A DNA stretch of 64,000 bases, from contig NC_067206.1 in assembly GCF_026262505.1 (NCBI RefSeq), positions 38,329,660 to 38,393,659 of the forward strand, read 5' to 3'. Positions 1 through 11,544 of the stretch are shown here, piece by piece. Position numbers and translations under genes: made by a program. Within the stretch, counting starts at the first letter, position 1; each line of letters begins with the position of its first letter. Source of the stretch: Trichomonas vaginalis G3 (Eukaryota > Parabasalia > Trichomonadida > Trichomonadidae). A model generated the notes under the pieces. That model was not told the DNA's origin. It searched no databases and was given only the letters and a program-made list of their open reading frames with translations.

Positions 1-2725
1 GCGAAATGTAAACTGGTGCTTTTCTTAATGTTGCCTGAGATTTTTCTTGAGGAAATGTTGCTTCTATCAAAGGTTTTGTGTAAATTGGAGAAAGAAAAGA
101 CAATGATTGTAACATAGATGCAGCAAGTTGATGATATTTGTGTTTTTGTCTCACTTTTTCTGTCAAATATTCGAAATAACAACCGATTGTCAAATTTACA
201 GCTGCTGTAATAACGAATTCTTTTTCGAATTCGAGTGTTTCAACGAAACCTTGTAATCTCATCAATGTATCAACTTTGTTCTTTGGATCTGCATAGCTCT
301 CGAGGATCTCCTGGATTGTCTTTCCGATCTGGTCATTGATGGATTTGTTGTTTGTAACGTGGTAAGCGTATTGGACGCCTAAAGCTGCCTTTCTAACTTC
401 AAGTTTTGTTGATCTGAGAAGTTTAAATGTTGCTGTATCAACTTTTTCTGCAAATTTATCGGAGAACTTTACAGAAGAAAGTGAAGAAATCAATTGAGAA
501 ATGATTTTTGCACCAACATCTTCTCTCTTCTTTTCAGCTTCTTCTTCTTCATTCTCGTTTTGGTCTTCTTCTTCATTTGTATCATCCATTCTCACTTCTG
601 AATATTTGATTAACAAATTAACCATTGTTTCATCAATGTATTCAGCTGAAATCAAACCTTGTATCAAAGCTTGAGTGAATGAAGGAGAGTCAGCAAGGGA
701 AAACTGCTTTTCTATCTCATTAGAAATCATTGTTCCATAAACAGTTGGTTTCAATTTAATTATAGCGCCAATTAAAGTTGAAGCATGAGTTTTGAAATTC
801 ACGTAATTTTGTCTTGCGAATCCCAATGCGTAATTCATCAACAAATTTGTGTTTCTTATTTTAACAATATCTGTTGTTAATCTAGCAATTGCTGCTTCAC
901 CAACTCTATAACTTGTTAAATCATGTTTTGCGTTGAAAACTAAATCACCGCATCTTACAAGTAAAAACTCATCTTCTAATAATTCAAGAGGTTCTTCTTG
1001 TCCAACGAAATCAACTAAAATAGTTGATGCCATTCTAATTATTTCATTATTAGGAGTATTGAAGTCAATTTCCTTCAAGAACTGCTTGAAAACAGGTGAA
1101 TCTCTTGTGAACCATGATGCATTGACTTCTTTAGAAACAGTTATTAGTTTGGAGAAAATGGAAATTGCTTTTTCTTCCATGATTCTTCCTTGTAATTCTT
1201 TGAGAAGTTTTGGTGGTTCTTCGGCCAATTTTTCTGAATCAAAATGACCCATTAAAGTATATAAAACTTCTTTTTCTTCCAAAGATTTATTAGGTAAATT
1301 CAAGAGATCATTATAAATATCTCTGTTGTAGATATACTCCAAAACAGGGATAAATATGTTTCTGTTTTCTTTTATTTGTTCTCTTATCATTTCATACAAT
1401 TCTTTAGGAACATCAGTTTGAGAAGGACACAACCATTGTATGTAATGTAAAATAGATAACAAATATTCAGGAGTTTTCGCGTAAAATTCTAAAACACTTT
1501 GTCTTGCTGCATATGATATTTTAACACATCCATCGAGTTGATCAATTTGATGGTTGTTAATTATGAGTTTGATAATTGCTCTTCCTATTAATGAATGTTT
1601 TTCTTCAGGAATAGGAATGAATTCTAATGATTTCAAGTAGTCAACAATGGAATCATTCGATGCAACTTCAAGACATGTATTTAATACATCAATTGCTTTG
1701 TTTTTGTCTTCGATTAATGTACCTTCTTTCTCCATAGTCCATATGGAAAGTGTCTCTAATGCAAGTGTAGGGTTAATTAGGGGGAGTTTCTCAGTTAAAA
1801 TGGGGATAATATCGTTACCTTTTGTAAAATGTTTTGCAAGTTTTTTGTTGGCAAGAAGGAAAGCATCGTTGACGATTTCATGCTGCTCGGCAAAACACCA
1901 ATCAACTATTTGGACAGCATATGACCTCAATGTACCGCCTTTGTTCTTGGCAGAATGAGAAATCGTAATTGCGATTGATTCAACTAACATTTCACGAGTT
2001 GTAGGGATTCCGTGGGAAATTTCTTCTTCTGTTTGTGGTATGTCTTTGATTGTCTCGTAGAATTTCTGGCATTTGCTTAATAAAATGTTAAATGCAGTTG
2101 GTCGGAGTTGATTTGGAGTCTGACGTAATAAGAAGGCTGATGTTTCTGCAGCAAGTCTTCTGGTATATGCTTTTCTGTGTGTGAATAGTTGTGTTACGAA
2201 AATAGTGAAAATATTTTCAAAATCGTTGACAATTTGCTGCTTTAGGAAATTAATCATAAAAACTATGCACTTGAAGAAGTTGTCGATAAATTCGGGATCT
2301 GTTGGCTCGAAAATTTTAATGAGAAGCTCTAAAATCTTTGTAAAATACGGATAAAATTCACTTCTTAAGTCACGAGCTAGCTGTTGTAATAGATACATAA
2401 CTGTATTTATGCCAGCGCGTGCTTCTTCGTATGTTAAAGAAAGAAATTCTTCTAAAGCTCCGATAACTTTATCCTTATTAAATAATAATAGTTCTAATGT
2501 ATTGGTATAATTCAAGATTTGAGAAACAAGACGCGAATACTGTGGATCTAAATTTGTTTGCATTGATTCTCTTAACGCATCATCAAAGAATGAGCCATTT
2601 TCACCTTTCTTTGGGAGTTCTTTGGATAATTCAAAGTCGGTGTTAATGTTGACTGTAATCTCTGCAATCTTCTGTGAAAACGATTTCCATTTATGCCTCG
2701 TCTTAAGAAGATTTTGGACGCTCAT
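1..2725 (-). CDS. UTP20: UTP20-like U3 snoRNP / small-subunit processome protein, N-terminal part
   Basis: An open frame runs leftward from an ATG at 2725 off the window edge, giving about 908 residues without a stop. UTP20 (DRIM) is a giant HEAT-repeat scaffold of the nucleolar SSU processome, needed for 18S rRNA maturation; human UTP20 is about 2,785 residues, so roughly a third is visible. Near residues 105-190 the pattern LARDLRSEFYPYF, then a helical stretch, then RRLAAETSAFLLRQ, parallels the human order LARDLQMDFYPHF ... RNFAAESFTFLMRK. An acidic run (EEEDQNENEEEE) near residue 715 sits where the human protein also has an acidic linker before the next helical domain. The whole visible part is helix-rich with no membrane segment. 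The identity rests on remembered family sequence. No introns are seen, and the start is the first ATG of the frame. Confidence 0.78.
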   Translation of the reverse strand, partial: MSVQNLLKTRHKWKSFSQKIAEITVNINTDFELSKELPKKGENGSFFDDALRESMQTNLDPQYSRLVSQILNYTNTLELLLFNKDKVIGALEEFLSLTYEEARAGINTVMYLLQQLARDLRSEFYPYFTKILELLIKIFEPTDPEFIDNFFKCIVFMINFLKQQIVNDFENIFTIFVTQLFTHRKAYTRRLAAETSAFLLRQTPNQLRPTAFNILLSKCQKFYETIKDIPQTEEEISHGIPTTREMLVESIAITISHSAKNKGGTLRSYAVQIVDWCFAEQHEIVNDAFLLANKKLAKHFTKGNDIIPILTEKLPLINPTLALETLSIWTMEKEGTLIEDKNKAIDVLNTCLEVASNDSIVDYLKSLEFIPIPEEKHSLIGRAIIKLIINNHQIDQLDGCVKISYAARQSVLEFYAKTPEYLLSILHYIQWLCPSQTDVPKELYEMIREQIKENRNIFIPVLEYIYNRDIYNDLLNLPNKSLEEKEVLYTLMGHFDSEKLAEEPPKLLKELQGRIMEEKAISIFSKLITVSKEVNASWFTRDSPVFKQFLKEIDFNTPNNEIIRMASTILVDFVGQEEPLELLEDEFLLVRCGDLVFNAKHDLTSYRVGEAAIARLTTDIVKIRNTNLLMNYALGFARQNYVNFKTHASTLIGAIIKLKPTVYGTMISNEIEKQFSLADSPSFTQALIQGLISAEYIDETMVNLLIKYSEVRMDDTNEEEDQNENEEEEAEKKREDVGAKIISQLISSLSSVKFSDKFAEKVDTATFKLLRSTKLEVRKAALGVQYAYHVTNNKSINDQIGKTIQEILESYADPKNKVDTLMRLQGFVETLEFEKEFVITAAVNLTIGCYFEYLTEKVRQKHKYHQLAASMLQSLSFLSPIYTKPLIEATFPQEKSQATLRKAPVYIS

Positions 2726-3188
2726 TTTCTACAGGAAGCAGAGGGCAAAACCGCAAAATCTTGAAAATCTCTGAATATATAGAGAAACAAGGGAAAACAA
2801 AATAGTATTGATGAGAATGCTTAAATACCAGATTTCAGCCAAATAGTGCTAAATTTGATTTCAATTTTTTTCAATTTCTAAATTTGCTTTCTTGATAGAT
2901 TTATAATTAAAAGAGAACTACTCAGCAAATAGATTAACCATGAATATAAGACATAAAATTTAAGATTTATAAATTTTGTTCAAATTCTGATTCAATATCG
3001 ATAAAATCATTCTGCATCAATGCCCAATCATATACAAATCATCACACAATGTCCAAAGACAGGTTTTTTAGTAATAATGTGAGTTCAAACTTAAATATCT
3101 AACATATCGACTTGACTCTAAGACGTTATCGTATTATTTACCAGTGCAGAAAGTGGAATTTCACTTATAATATGTAGTTTTATCAGTT
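2726..3188. other. Intergenic, upstream of UTP20
   Basis: AT-rich spacer between the UTP20 start and the left target duplication of Polinton 1. It must hold the UTP20 promoter, but I see no clear trichomonad initiator just before the ATG, no other frame worth reporting and no RNA gene. Confidence 0.5.
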
Positions 3189-3194
3189 AATAAT

Positions 3195-3372
3195 AGTAGT
3201 ATATGTGGAAGGGTTGTGTGACTTTTTTTGTTACGTCTATATATAGATGAAGGTATATTTTCACATCTTCTATATATAGATGATATAAAAATTTTTTCTT
3301 ACGTTTTTTAAGTCATGAATTCGTAAGAAAGCGCGACATTATTAAATAAATTAGTAATAAATATTATATACT
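3195..3372 (+). repeat. Polinton 1 left terminal inverted repeat (outer part)
   Basis: The 178 bp match the reverse complement of 21304-21481 without a difference that I can see. The repeat continues after the inserted foldback element at 4626-4675, so its original length was about 228 bp. It begins with the tandem triplet AGT-AGT and contains two copies of TCTATATATAGATGA (3236-3250 and 3269-3283). The 6-bp duplication AATAAT (3189-3194) lies directly outside. Confidence 0.9.
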
Positions 3373-4620
3373 GTAATAAACAGAAATTCATCAAAAGTGA
3401 CAGCTCTCAATTTTTTGACATTTGTAAATTCTAAATTGAATGAGAAAAATGAAATAATACTAAGCATAATACAATATTCTAGATTTAATTATAATTAGGA
3501 AAAAGTTAGTTTTGAGAGTACTTTTCATAGGCATATAGAATGAAATCTTCTGAAAAATAATATCACATAAACTCATATTATTTTCTAATATATAACTATT
3601 TTATATAAAAATCAAATTCAATGATCTTAAAAGCGAAGGATAAACCTCAAAATTTACGAATATAATGAGTGGGAATATAATGCTTATCTATCATAAAACC
3701 ATATGAAATATCAATTTTTGCTTTACGCCTAATTTTTGACGACAATTAGCAAAAAATGTTAAATGTTAACACTCAGTCCATTTGAATATGAAAAATAAAA
3801 TTGACTTTGATTAAATGTTTTTATTTATCATGACATTCTTCTTGCGACCAAAGATTTGAATAAAAGTTCAAAAAATAAGATAGCTTAAAAAATAATATAC
3901 GGTAGTGTTTACTAATAGATGAATAGTATATAAATTCTATTAAAATGGATTTGATCCAAAAAATATATAAAATTTGATCATAAATAAATCGTTTTAAATT
4001 ACTTCTTCATTTAAATTATAACAATTATTTTTGGTTTTATATTTTTTGGATCAAATCCATTTTAATAGAATTTATATACTATTCATCTATTAGTAAACAC
4101 TACCGTATATTATTTTTTAAGCTATCTTATTTTTGAACTTTTATTCAAATCTTGGTCGCAAGAAGAATTGCATGATAAATAAAAACATTTAATCAAAGTC
4201 AATTTTATTTTTCATATTCAAATGGACTGAGTGTTAACATTTAACATTTTTTGCTAATTGTCGTCAAAATTAGGCGTAAAGCAAAAATTGATATTTCATA
4301 TGGTTTTATGATAGATAAGCATTATATTCCCACTCATTATATTCGTAAATTTTGAGGTTTATCCTTCGCTTTTAAGATCATTGAATTTGATTTTTATATA
4401 AAATAGTTATATATTAGAAAATAATATGAGTTTATGTGATATTATTTTTCAGAAGATTTTGTGTTCTTCTTCAAAATTTTATTTTTTTATTAAAAAGAAT
4501 CTTTACAAAATATACATTTACTTTAATTAATATTTAAAAACGTGCTCTATCAAAAGTTCCAAAAATTCAATATTTTAGCTTTTCTGAGGTGTCACTTTTG
4601 ATGAATTTCTGTTTACAACA
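3373..4620. mobile_element. Foldback-type non-autonomous DNA transposon
   Basis: This 1,248-bp insert splits the left terminal repeat of Polinton 1; the repeat resumes at 4626 exactly where the intact right copy continues. The duplication ATACT (3368-3372 and 4621-4625) flanks it. Its ends are inverted repeats sharing a 26-bp core that starts TAAACAGAAATTC (3377-3402, and inverted near 4590-4615). Inside is a second, much longer inverted repeat: arms 3543-3968 and 4037-4459, about 425 bp each and nearly identical, around a spacer of about 68 bp. There is no coding capacity. The architecture is that of foldback elements or long-armed non-autonomous TIR elements; the superfamily is unclear because a 5-bp duplication could be the visible part of a longer, decayed one. 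Confidence 0.82.
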
Positions 4621-4700
4621 ATACTAAACACATTTTAAAAAATTAACATTAATTTTAAAATAATTTATTTTTTATCTTTTATAAAAGAAGCTATATATAG

Positions 4701-4826
4701 ATGATGTCAGATATTCCGCGATTAATTAAACATTGTTTAAATCCTGAATGGAATCAATGGAGTCATAATCAAAGACCTCATAAACGAGTAAAAGAAATTA
4801 GAAATAAACTTCTTACGAAAAATTAA
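4701..4826 (+). CDS. Small ORF next to the left repeat of Polinton 1 (41 aa)
   Basis: A 41-codon frame starting MMSDIPRLIKHC and ending in a basic stretch (RPHKRVKEIRNKLLTKN). Its start codons overlap the third copy of the TATATAGATGA motif that is repeated in the terminal repeat. It is the first possible gene inside the element and is followed 43 bp later by the next start. The basic composition and compactness suggest a nucleic-acid-associated peptide, but I do not recognise it, and it could be chance. Confidence 0.35.
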   Translation: MMSDIPRLIKHCLNPEWNQWSHNQRPHKRVKEIRNKLLTKN

Positions 4827-4869
4827 AACTTAGTTATGTTTATTATTTTATTTTTTTATTTTGTATGAA

Positions 4870-5976
4870 ATGAGCGTCAAAACTAACAACGTTAAAAAAT
4901 TAGGATTCACAAACGAGGAAATAAAGGATATATTAGAGGAGGTGGGTTATGAAGTTGATAAATATTATTTAAGAAATTGTAAAAAATTCGCGGAGTTATT
5001 AAATGATTTAGATTATGATGGAAAAATGAATAAAGATGATGTTATAAATTTCTTATATCCCACATCTGAAGAAGAAAAACCTAAAGAACCTGATGTTTTC
5101 CCTGAATATTATGAAGAACGGATTAAAGATGATGAATACAATGAAATTGAAAGACTGAAAAAAATAAGAGATGAAATAGATGAAAAAATTAAGGAATTAA
5201 GAGAAGTTGAAAAATATAATGAAAATGAAGTAGAGGGTTTAATGAATATCCCAGCTTCAGAATCAGCAGTTCAGAAATCTCATGAAGAAAGATATAAAAA
5301 TTATGTCTCAGAATCAACACAAAATTTATTAGATGGTGAAATAGACGAAACACTTTCAGAAGAAGGTACTAAATTTATTCGTAAACATAAGTTACAATTT
5401 ATTGATAATGAAGAATACCCCTGTATCCTACTTTCACCACCTTGAGATTCCGATAAATTCAAAAAAGCTCTTAAAAACGTGACATATGCAACTAATACGA
5501 TTAAGAAAGAAGATCATGATATTTACACAAATTATTATTTAAATAAATGCACAAGTGTTGATAAAGTTTTTGATTTATTAGATAAAATATCAAAAGAAAC
5601 CATTGGAACATATAAAATTTTGTGTGATTGTGGTTTCATTATTGAAGATACCAATAATGTTTCATATGAAAGAACAGCACCGAAGGAAGACGAAGTGGAA
5701 AGGTCTATACCATTCGTTATTAAGAATATAAAAGATATGAAAACGTATAAGCATTATATTTATTCATTTATTTCAGAAAAAATGGAAGCAACCCATAAAA
5801 CATCTTCTCATCATTTTATAGCTATTCATACATTCCTTTTCAAAGTTGTGAAATTAAATAAGACAGGAATTAGATTTAATGTATCAGGGTACGCATTCTT
5901 GAGTAAATTAAAATGTATTCGTCACGTCGCAGATGATAAAAATTTATGTGTTCTTAATTCATTTTATGGGCTTTAA
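4870..5976 (+). CDS. Polinton 1 coding region of unknown function
   Basis: Starts at an ATG preceded by the T-rich stretch (TTATTTTTTTATTTTG) typical of genes in this element. The N-terminal part (MSVKTNNVKKLGFTNEEI) is followed by an acidic, charged coiled-coil-like stretch rich in E, K and D near residues 85-125. The downstream part is mixed alpha/beta with aromatic and histidine residues (HKTSSHHFIAIH). I do not recognise either part. As a Polinton region it is recorded as a fossil, apparently not whole. It precedes the polymerase, a common position for accessory or DNA-binding proteins in these elements. Confidence 0.5.
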
Positions 5977-6025
5977 AAAATAAACTTTATTTTTATTTAT
6001 TTTTTAATTTTTTATTCTTACATAA

Positions 6026-9000
6026 ATGAACAAAAACGGAACAGCTAAAATGAATGATAATCAAATTAGAGCAGAAGGTAGAAGGTTATTTAAACGCTTC
6101 TATAACATTCCTGATGGTGCTAATCCTAAAACTCGTAGAAGCTATTTAAATGAAGCAATAGATGCATATGAAGGGTTTGACATTTCATCAGAAAGTGAGA
6201 GATTAGCGAGAATGTTAAATGTTAATATTGATTTCTATTATTGTGATCCTCAACCAGAAGACGTGGACATAAATAAGGTAGACTTTCCATTAGTGGAATC
6301 AATAATGATATATCCAGAATTTGAAACAGTAAATATTTTATTAACACAGAGTCCATGTGGAAAACTTCACGCTGACAGAATAACAGACGTTGAAGCACTC
6401 ACTGGCTATAAAGTTTGTCCATTTTGTAAAGAAGAAGTTTATTCTATCCGTGATGATCCAGAAAGGAAAAACCAAAGAAGATTTTTAAAGCATTGTGAGA
6501 AATGTAAAGAAAATAATGGAAGATTAATTCAAGACGTTCAATTGCAAAAGACAGGAATATTATCAACCGACAAGATATTATATTACTTTTGACTTTGAAA
6601 CATTAGAGACTAAAGAAGAATTACAACTTTCTGAGTGTGCAACTTTGAATGCTTACTTAAAACTATTCATAGTATCATCAACGGTTAAATTAAACGATAA
6701 AACATATACGAGGAATTTTTGCTTAACTTCGAGTGATTCTTTTATTTCTGATTGGATTGAGTTTTTATTTTCAACCTGTTCATTAGTTGTTGAATCAAAT
6801 AGTCAATACAATGAATTATTGAAGTCGCAACGGCTGGGACTTTGTCCATACATTAAATGAAAAACAGAAGGAAGCATTTAAAGAACTTCTAGATGAGGAA
6901 TTCAATAAAGTGAATATCATAGGTTTTAATTCGGGAAAGTTTGATTTAAATTTAATTCTTCGTGATTTAAACACTGCAAAATGGAAAATAAAATCAATGC
7001 TGGGTTCATCTTCACAATTTAAGCAAATCATTGTAAAGAAAACAAACGTTCCATATGAATTGAGATTTATTGACATCAGAAATTATATAGCGGGTGGGAC
7101 ATTAGACCAATTCACTCAAGATTTCGGAAACAATAAATCACGTGTTAAATCCTTTTTCCCTTATCAATTCATCACATGGGAGAATTACGAAGAAGAATTA
7201 TATAAAGAGGAACCATTCACGAAAGATTCATTTTATTCAGCATTAACCCAAGAAACTATATCAGATAGTGATTATCAAATATATCTCAATGATGCTAAAA
7301 ATTTTAAGAATAGATTAGAATATTTTATTCATTATTGCAATAAAGATGTTGAAATTATGATTGACCCAATCGATAAAATTATTGAAGAAACATTTGTTTA
7401 TAAAATTGACATTCTTCATAATCTTTCTTTATCATCGAATGCTTCAATGATTCGTTACGCTTTAGCATATAAAGACTTTAATCCTAATGAAAAATCCTGA
7501 GGAAGATAGAATCAAGTTTTGAATTAACGAAAAAGTATTGGAAATATAAAATTGAATCATATAAGAAACAAGATGAAAAAGCAGAAAGGGATACTAAAAA
7601 TAATGTTTCAATGGATGATTTTCAATACTATCACGATTTAATCCTTTCATCTAAATGCAAATGTGTGGTAAAGCGTTTACATATGCAAATAAACCAACAT
7701 TGGATAGAATCGATAATGAAAACCACATACCAAAGAAAATTGTCAGTTAATGTGTTGTTATTGCAATGTCGTAAAATCAAATAAAGATGAAGATGTTCAA
7801 CGTTTAAGAATCAATTTAAGAAATTATGCATTAAAAAATAATTTACCAATGACTTTAGATTCAGTTGAAGCTTATCACATTCTCCGTAATGGAATTACTG
7901 GTGGTTTATCAAATGTTCAACATAGAGTAATCTTAAAGGAATCACGCACATTAATAAACTTTCATATAATCCAGAAACTAAAACTGTATCAAATGAGGAC
8001 ACCACCAACATTATGACTCATTTCGTTGGTGTTGATTTTAATTCATTATATCCTTCATCATTTTCATCTAATCCTCATGATTTCATTCAATATACCGACC
8101 ATAAAATGTATATGCCGGGAAGATTGAATGGTGTTATCATTTGTGATACAGCAACAAAGAAAGCAAAAGCACTGGGAATAATTAAGAAGAAAAATACTTT
8201 ATTCGTGGCTGAAGTAAAGGGTCACATTGATGAAAATACATTAATGATTACATAAACTTTTTACGATAATAAGAAACTTAGATATTATCACAGATGAAAA
8301 AACAATTGGCAGTTTTATGTATAATTACATGAAATCAAACAATCTACCGGTTGACCAGAAACAGAGGAAATTAACTCAGTTAGCATCAAACACACAACCA
8401 ATATCAACCATTTTCTTCTTATTATCTTTGGTATCTAATAGACAGATTTCATTTTATCATTGATGACATTCAATCAATTTTAACATTTACTAAAAACACT
8501 TGTTTTAATGAATTTGCGAACAAATTTATGAACGAAAGACAAAAGGCTGAATTAGAAGGAAATAAAGGAAAAAGTTTATTTTGCAAGATTTCACTTAATG
8601 GATCATATGGTTACGATGCAATGAATACACAAAATTACACAAAGACTAAAATAATGAATGCACAGAAGGCACGCGTTGCATGTATGTCAAATAAGTTTAA
8701 AAACATAAGAGAAATAGGTGAAGATACATATCAAGTGATGCTTAAAGATAGATTTTATAGATGTGATACATGTTTACAAGAGGCATTCTTCACTTTAGAT
8801 AATGCTAAATACTGGTATTTGGTTTTCATTTATGATTTTATGTATAAATGCATGAATGTTAATCGTTTTCATTTCATTGAAGGTGATACTGATTCATTCT
8901 TATTGGGCAATCGCTGGCGACCCAAATCTTCCTAACACTCAAGCATTTCAAGCAATTGTTACCGATAAACAATTTTATGATAAAAACATTTTCAAATTCG

Positions 9001-9310
9001 CACCATTTGATTTCTTCTGTTTTGATGAGAAATTTAAACCTAAATTAAAGAATAAAGCTGAAGAAAAAGCACATGAGAAGAAGTTATTGGGTTTAGCAAT
9101 TGAGAAACAAGGTGATAACATGGTTGCTTTATGCCCTAAGTGTTATACATCATTCAACGGTTCAATTGATGGAAGTGATTTTAAAAAGATTGCACAAAAA
9201 ATGAAAGGTGTTAGTTTACGACAAAATAAACAATTAACACCTAAAAATTATTTGGATATAATAAATGATAAAGTGATATTTGATGGTCAGAATATTAATT
9301 TACAACTTTA
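6026..9310 (+). pseudogene. Polinton 1 protein-primed family B DNA polymerase (fossil)
   Basis: Coding remains of a PolB of the protein-primed type, which would copy the linear element. Visible parts, in order: an N-terminal region with a Cys-X2-Cys pair (VCPFCKEEV) and a second pair (CEKCK) near 6400-6520; exonuclease-like text (NIIGFNSGKFDLNLIL) near 6910; polymerase motif A (GVDFNSLYPS) near 8025; a motif B-like segment (KISLNGSYGYD) near 8580; and motif C (GDTDSF) near 8880. It is broken, with roughly six to eight breaks. It lies on the plus strand between an unknown region and the integrase, as in other Mavericks. Confidence 0.88.
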
Positions 9311-9556
9311 AAAACGGGTCAATGACTCGCTTAACAATCGGTAAGACTGCATTAACAGGAGCACACACTAAGGCTGTATGTTGTGAAAATGGATGTTGTA
9401 TGCCATTTATTTAATACAATTTAAAATTTTATTTTTAATAAAATGCCACAGAAGAGACAAAAGGAACGTTAATGATGCGATTCAATATGTAAATAATGGT
9501 TTTGATACTATGTTCAAAGAGGTGGGCACCCTTAAACATTTATTTTATTTTATATA

Positions 9557-11057
9557 AATGGATAACACAGATTTAAAAAATTTAATTGATGATTTAGTAC
9601 TTAATCAAAATTTTCTTAATTATTATGAATTAAATCATATCTCCAAAACATAATAACAATATAACGGGTGATGATATGGATTATTATTATCCGTATTATA
9701 AAAATGAAATTTTGAAATATCATGATAAAATAATTTCTAAAATTAAAGACAAAATTAAAAATAATGAATATACAAAGGAAAAACTAAATCACAACTTAAA
9801 CAATTGAAAGATTTCAAAAATAAAGTATTAACAGAAGAAGATATTGATGAATTATATAAATTATATAATCATGAGCCGCAAAAAACAAAGGAACAAAAAC
9901 AAAAGGTGCAAAACGCCCAGGTCCTTCAGACCATAAATGAAGCACAAGCTTTAATTTATGATTCATTAGTTAAACCATATTCAGCCCGACTTTTAAATGA
10001 AGATCAACTTTTGGAATTCATCCTTCAACATAAACTCGAAGCGGGAAAGTATATCAAACCTTTATATACAGCATATTTAAAACAAATGAATAGAATACAT
10101 CCAGAATTAATGAAGGGGGGAATGAAATCCAGAATCAAAGCAGATAAAATTAAACCACTTGCAACACCAAACCTCCAACGACAGTACCCTCCTCCTCCTT
10201 CAGTTAATCCTTCATCATTCACTTTATTATATCCATTTCAAACATTAAAGAAGCAAAAAGATTTTAAAAAGGATTTCAAGATATTAAATAAACCAATTGA
10301 CCCGAAAATTCAACCGTTAAAGGAAAAATTTAGTCGCCCTTCATTTGCTCCATATCCATATTCATACGAAATCGATCATCTGGAATATTCAAAAGGAAAC
10401 GTTACTTATTTATTTGCCATTAACATTAACATAGATATTTATATTGCATTCCAGTGAAAGGGAAAACAGAACAGGAAACAAGAAGAGCTATACAATACTT
10501 ACTAGATCATGAAAGAGTAGATAATATCAGGGTGATGGTGATAAAGGATTTCAGGGCTATGGCTCATTATTTCCCACAAATTAATTTTTTCTTTTCATCC
10601 TCTCCATATACGTTTCATAATAAAATAGTTGATGCGGTAATGAGAACTCTTAGAGATGTGTTAGGGGTTAACGGTCAGATATACTGGGATGGAAATCATG
10701 ACTCCATATACAACAGTTAGTATATTATTACAATAATACATGGCATAGAACTATAAACATGAAACCAGTGGAAATGAAAAATGATATTTCAAAAGAATGG
10801 GAATATATTAGAAAGCAAATGGAAAGGTTGAATGATGTTAAACGTGAACAAATTAATTCGGGGCTCATGAATTTTAAACAAGGGATAAAGTTTTGATTCA
10901 TCTCGATTATGGAAAAACTGATAAATCAATGACAAAAAGAAGACGAAGATTTGACACAATAGCTGAATTTGTTAGATATATTAACGGCAATGCATTAGTT
11001 GAAGTTGACAATAAATTAATAGAAATTCCGATTATTTTATTACTCCATTATATTTAA
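9557..11057 (+). pseudogene. Polinton 1 retroviral-type integrase region (fossil)
   Basis: Remains of the DDE integrase that inserts Polintons. The core shows PYSYEIDHLEYSKGNVTYLF near 10360, where the first acidic residue is expected, and HNKIVDAVMRTLRD near 10620, the region of the last acidic residue and the RTLR signature. The tail near 10900-11050 has the family's typical K-rich SH3-like segment (TKRRRRFDTIAEFVRYING). A helical N-terminal region near 9800-10100 includes a Q/K-rich coil that contains a double hairpin at DNA level (9905-9932). It is broken, with about four breaks. It follows the polymerase on the same strand. Confidence 0.75.
9905..9932. repeat. Double-hairpin microelement, copy within integrase region
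   Basis: GGTGC-AAA-ACGCC (a decayed GGCGC/GCGCC hairpin), then CA, then GGTC-CTTCA-GACC. The reverse complement of the same 28-bp composite recurs at 12674-12701, where the first hairpin is perfect. Here it is translated as part of KVQNAQVLQT. Confidence 0.7.
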
Positions 11058-11369
11058 ATAATATTTAATTTTTTTATTTCGTAAGAAATGAGTGACAAAA
11101 AGCAGCCAAGAGCCCAGACAATGAATATAAAAAGAAACTAAACAGAATTAAATCAAAAATATGCTATTGCAAAAAGAAGCCGCAATGCGGTGGGGCTGAA
11201 AACGATAAAGAGAGGAAAGAAATAATCGAAAATTAGAAACTTACCGTTCAATCCTTAAACTGAGTGAAGCAAAAATAAAAGAATTTAATAGAATAAATAA
11301 ATTGATTGGAAGAGATGAATTTAATAAAGATGAATTTTTAAACTCTATCCAAATTTAATTTTTATTCCT
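11058..11369. other. Short-gene or decayed stretch of Polinton 1
   Basis: AT-rich, with one start in the usual promoter context (TTTTTTATTTCGTAAGAA then ATG near 11088) and fragments of lysine-rich coding text, none long. A small hairpin, CCGC-AAT-GCGG, lies near 11190. It probably holds a broken small basic gene. Confidence 0.35.
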
Positions 11370-11460
11370 CTTCCCGAACCCTTCCGGGTTCTTGCATCAT
11401 TTTTATCATTTCCTCCCTTGTTATGATTCGTGGTAAATTTTGAGCTTGTGGGGTATCCAT
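11370..11460 (-). CDS. Small ORF (about 29 aa) containing a hairpin
   Basis: Starts at the ATG at 11460 (MDTPQAQNLPRIITREE) and is followed by acidic residues. The DNA hairpin GAACCC-TTCC-GGGTTC (near 11375-11391) is translated as part of it. It is not recognised; it is included because it lies just upstream, on the same strand, of no other frame and has a T/A-rich start context. Confidence 0.25.
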
Positions 11461-11544
11461 TTATATAAAAATAAAATTTTGTTATCAGTTATTTCTGCAG
11501 TTCATTCGGTAAGCCTTGACCCAAAGGTCTGGGCTCAAGCACAT

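Noticed and set aside
933-1958. Plus-strand open frames of about 100 codons within UTP20
   Set aside because: They lie antisense to the long UTP20 frame, have no family features, and their composition mirrors the coding strand.
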